In this document: piece by piece, positions 5,905 through 6,050 of the stretch
Layout: every line of letters starts with the position of its first letter
Position numbering within the stretch: the stretch's first letter is position 1
Assembly: GCA_964580105.1 (NCBI GenBank)
Contig: CAZOJJ010000095.1
Span: 1 to 6,050 of the forward strand
DNA length: 6,050 nt
Direction: 5' to 3'
Source: CAZOJJ01 sp964580105
GTDB lineage: Bacteria; Bacteroidota; Rhodothermia; Rhodothermales; Rubricoccaceae
Program-made: the position numbers and the translations under genes
Notes under the pieces: model-generated
What the model was told of the DNA's origin: nothing
Database searches by the model: none
Seen by the model: the letters and a program-made list of their open reading frames with translations, nothing else

Positions 5905-6050
5905 GGCTGTGTCTGGAAAATGGGGAGTAGCTTCGGCGCGGTCTGACACCGCCCCGCTGCCTCCGAGACGGCACGCCCTCACCGACGCCCAGTGAGCGCG
6001 CATCGCCCACCTCTTCGAACCGGCCTCGGCCAGGGGACGCCCCGGGCGAC
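5905..6050 (+). mobile_element. Left end of an IS5-family-like insertion sequence (cut by the window edge)
   Basis: Right after the glycosyltransferase the character of the sequence changes. ggctgtgtctggaaaatgg (5905-5923) looks like an IS terminal inverted repeat, and a transposase-like frame starts about 50 bases further in, the usual distance for this group. The bases just outside read CTAG (5902-5905), which fits the YTAR target preferred by IS5 itself; if those four are the target duplication, the element begins at 5906. The right end, the second inverted repeat and the second target copy lie outside the window, so family and boundary are provisional. Confidence 0.6.
5957..6050 (+). pseudogene. 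IS5-family transposase N-terminus with in-frame TGA and lost start
   Basis: Reading from 5957 gives L-PPRRHALTDAQ, then TGA at 5993-5995, then ARIAHLFEPASARGRPGR to the window edge. IS5-type transposases commonly begin with a pattern close to RRHALTDAQW.RI..L......GRPG+D, so the stop falls exactly where the conserved Trp (TGG) belongs, a single-base change. The codon at the expected start (5957-5959) is CTG, one base from ATG, and no ATG, GTG or TTG lies in frame between 5912 and the window end. Both points suggest a decayed, inactive gene. Alternatives are a real start beyond the window, an unusual CTG start with TGA readthrough, or a sequencing error. The rest of the gene is not visible. 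Confidence 0.6.

Overview
This 6,050-base window is very GC-rich bacterial chromosome. It holds a complete DNA gyrase B gene and three envelope or polysaccharide-type genes, and it ends inside a damaged insertion sequence. A Bacteroidota/Rhodothermota-type organism (the high-GC marine Rhodothermales, for example) fits best. The grounds are a PorV/PorQ-like outer-membrane protein, the near absence of Shine-Dalgarno sequences before the starts, and the strong GC bias at third codon positions. This placement is inferred from gene content and was not tested with a phylogeny.

Layout: positions 1-248 are mostly non-coding, with a weak candidate promoter for gyrB and one doubtful small minus-strand ORF. 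gyrB (+) runs 249-2222. The 211 bases at 2223-2433 carry a long near-perfect inverted repeat, three 13-base tandem units and a second small hairpin, and seem non-coding. A membrane-anchored family 2 glycosyltransferase (+, 2434-3414) follows. Its end overlaps by 23 bases, tail to tail, the end of a minus-strand outer-membrane beta-barrel gene (3392-4600). A 124-base divergent gap precedes a family 4 glycosyltransferase (+, 4725-5876). From about 5905 to the window end lies the left end of an IS5-family-like element, whose transposase frame has a TGA where a conserved Trp codon is expected and no normal start codon.

Working together: GyrB is the ATPase/TOPRIM subunit of gyrase and is functionally unrelated to its neighbours. 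The two glycosyltransferases are of types used in lipid-linked sugar transfer and in building surface glycans, and the beta-barrel protein belongs to the outer membrane, so the middle of the window has a loose cell-envelope theme. The gene orientations (+ + - +) mean it is not one operon. I found no CRISPR array, tRNA, rRNA or recognisable defence system. The most unusual signals are the structured gyrB-glycosyltransferase gap and the decayed transposase at the right edge.
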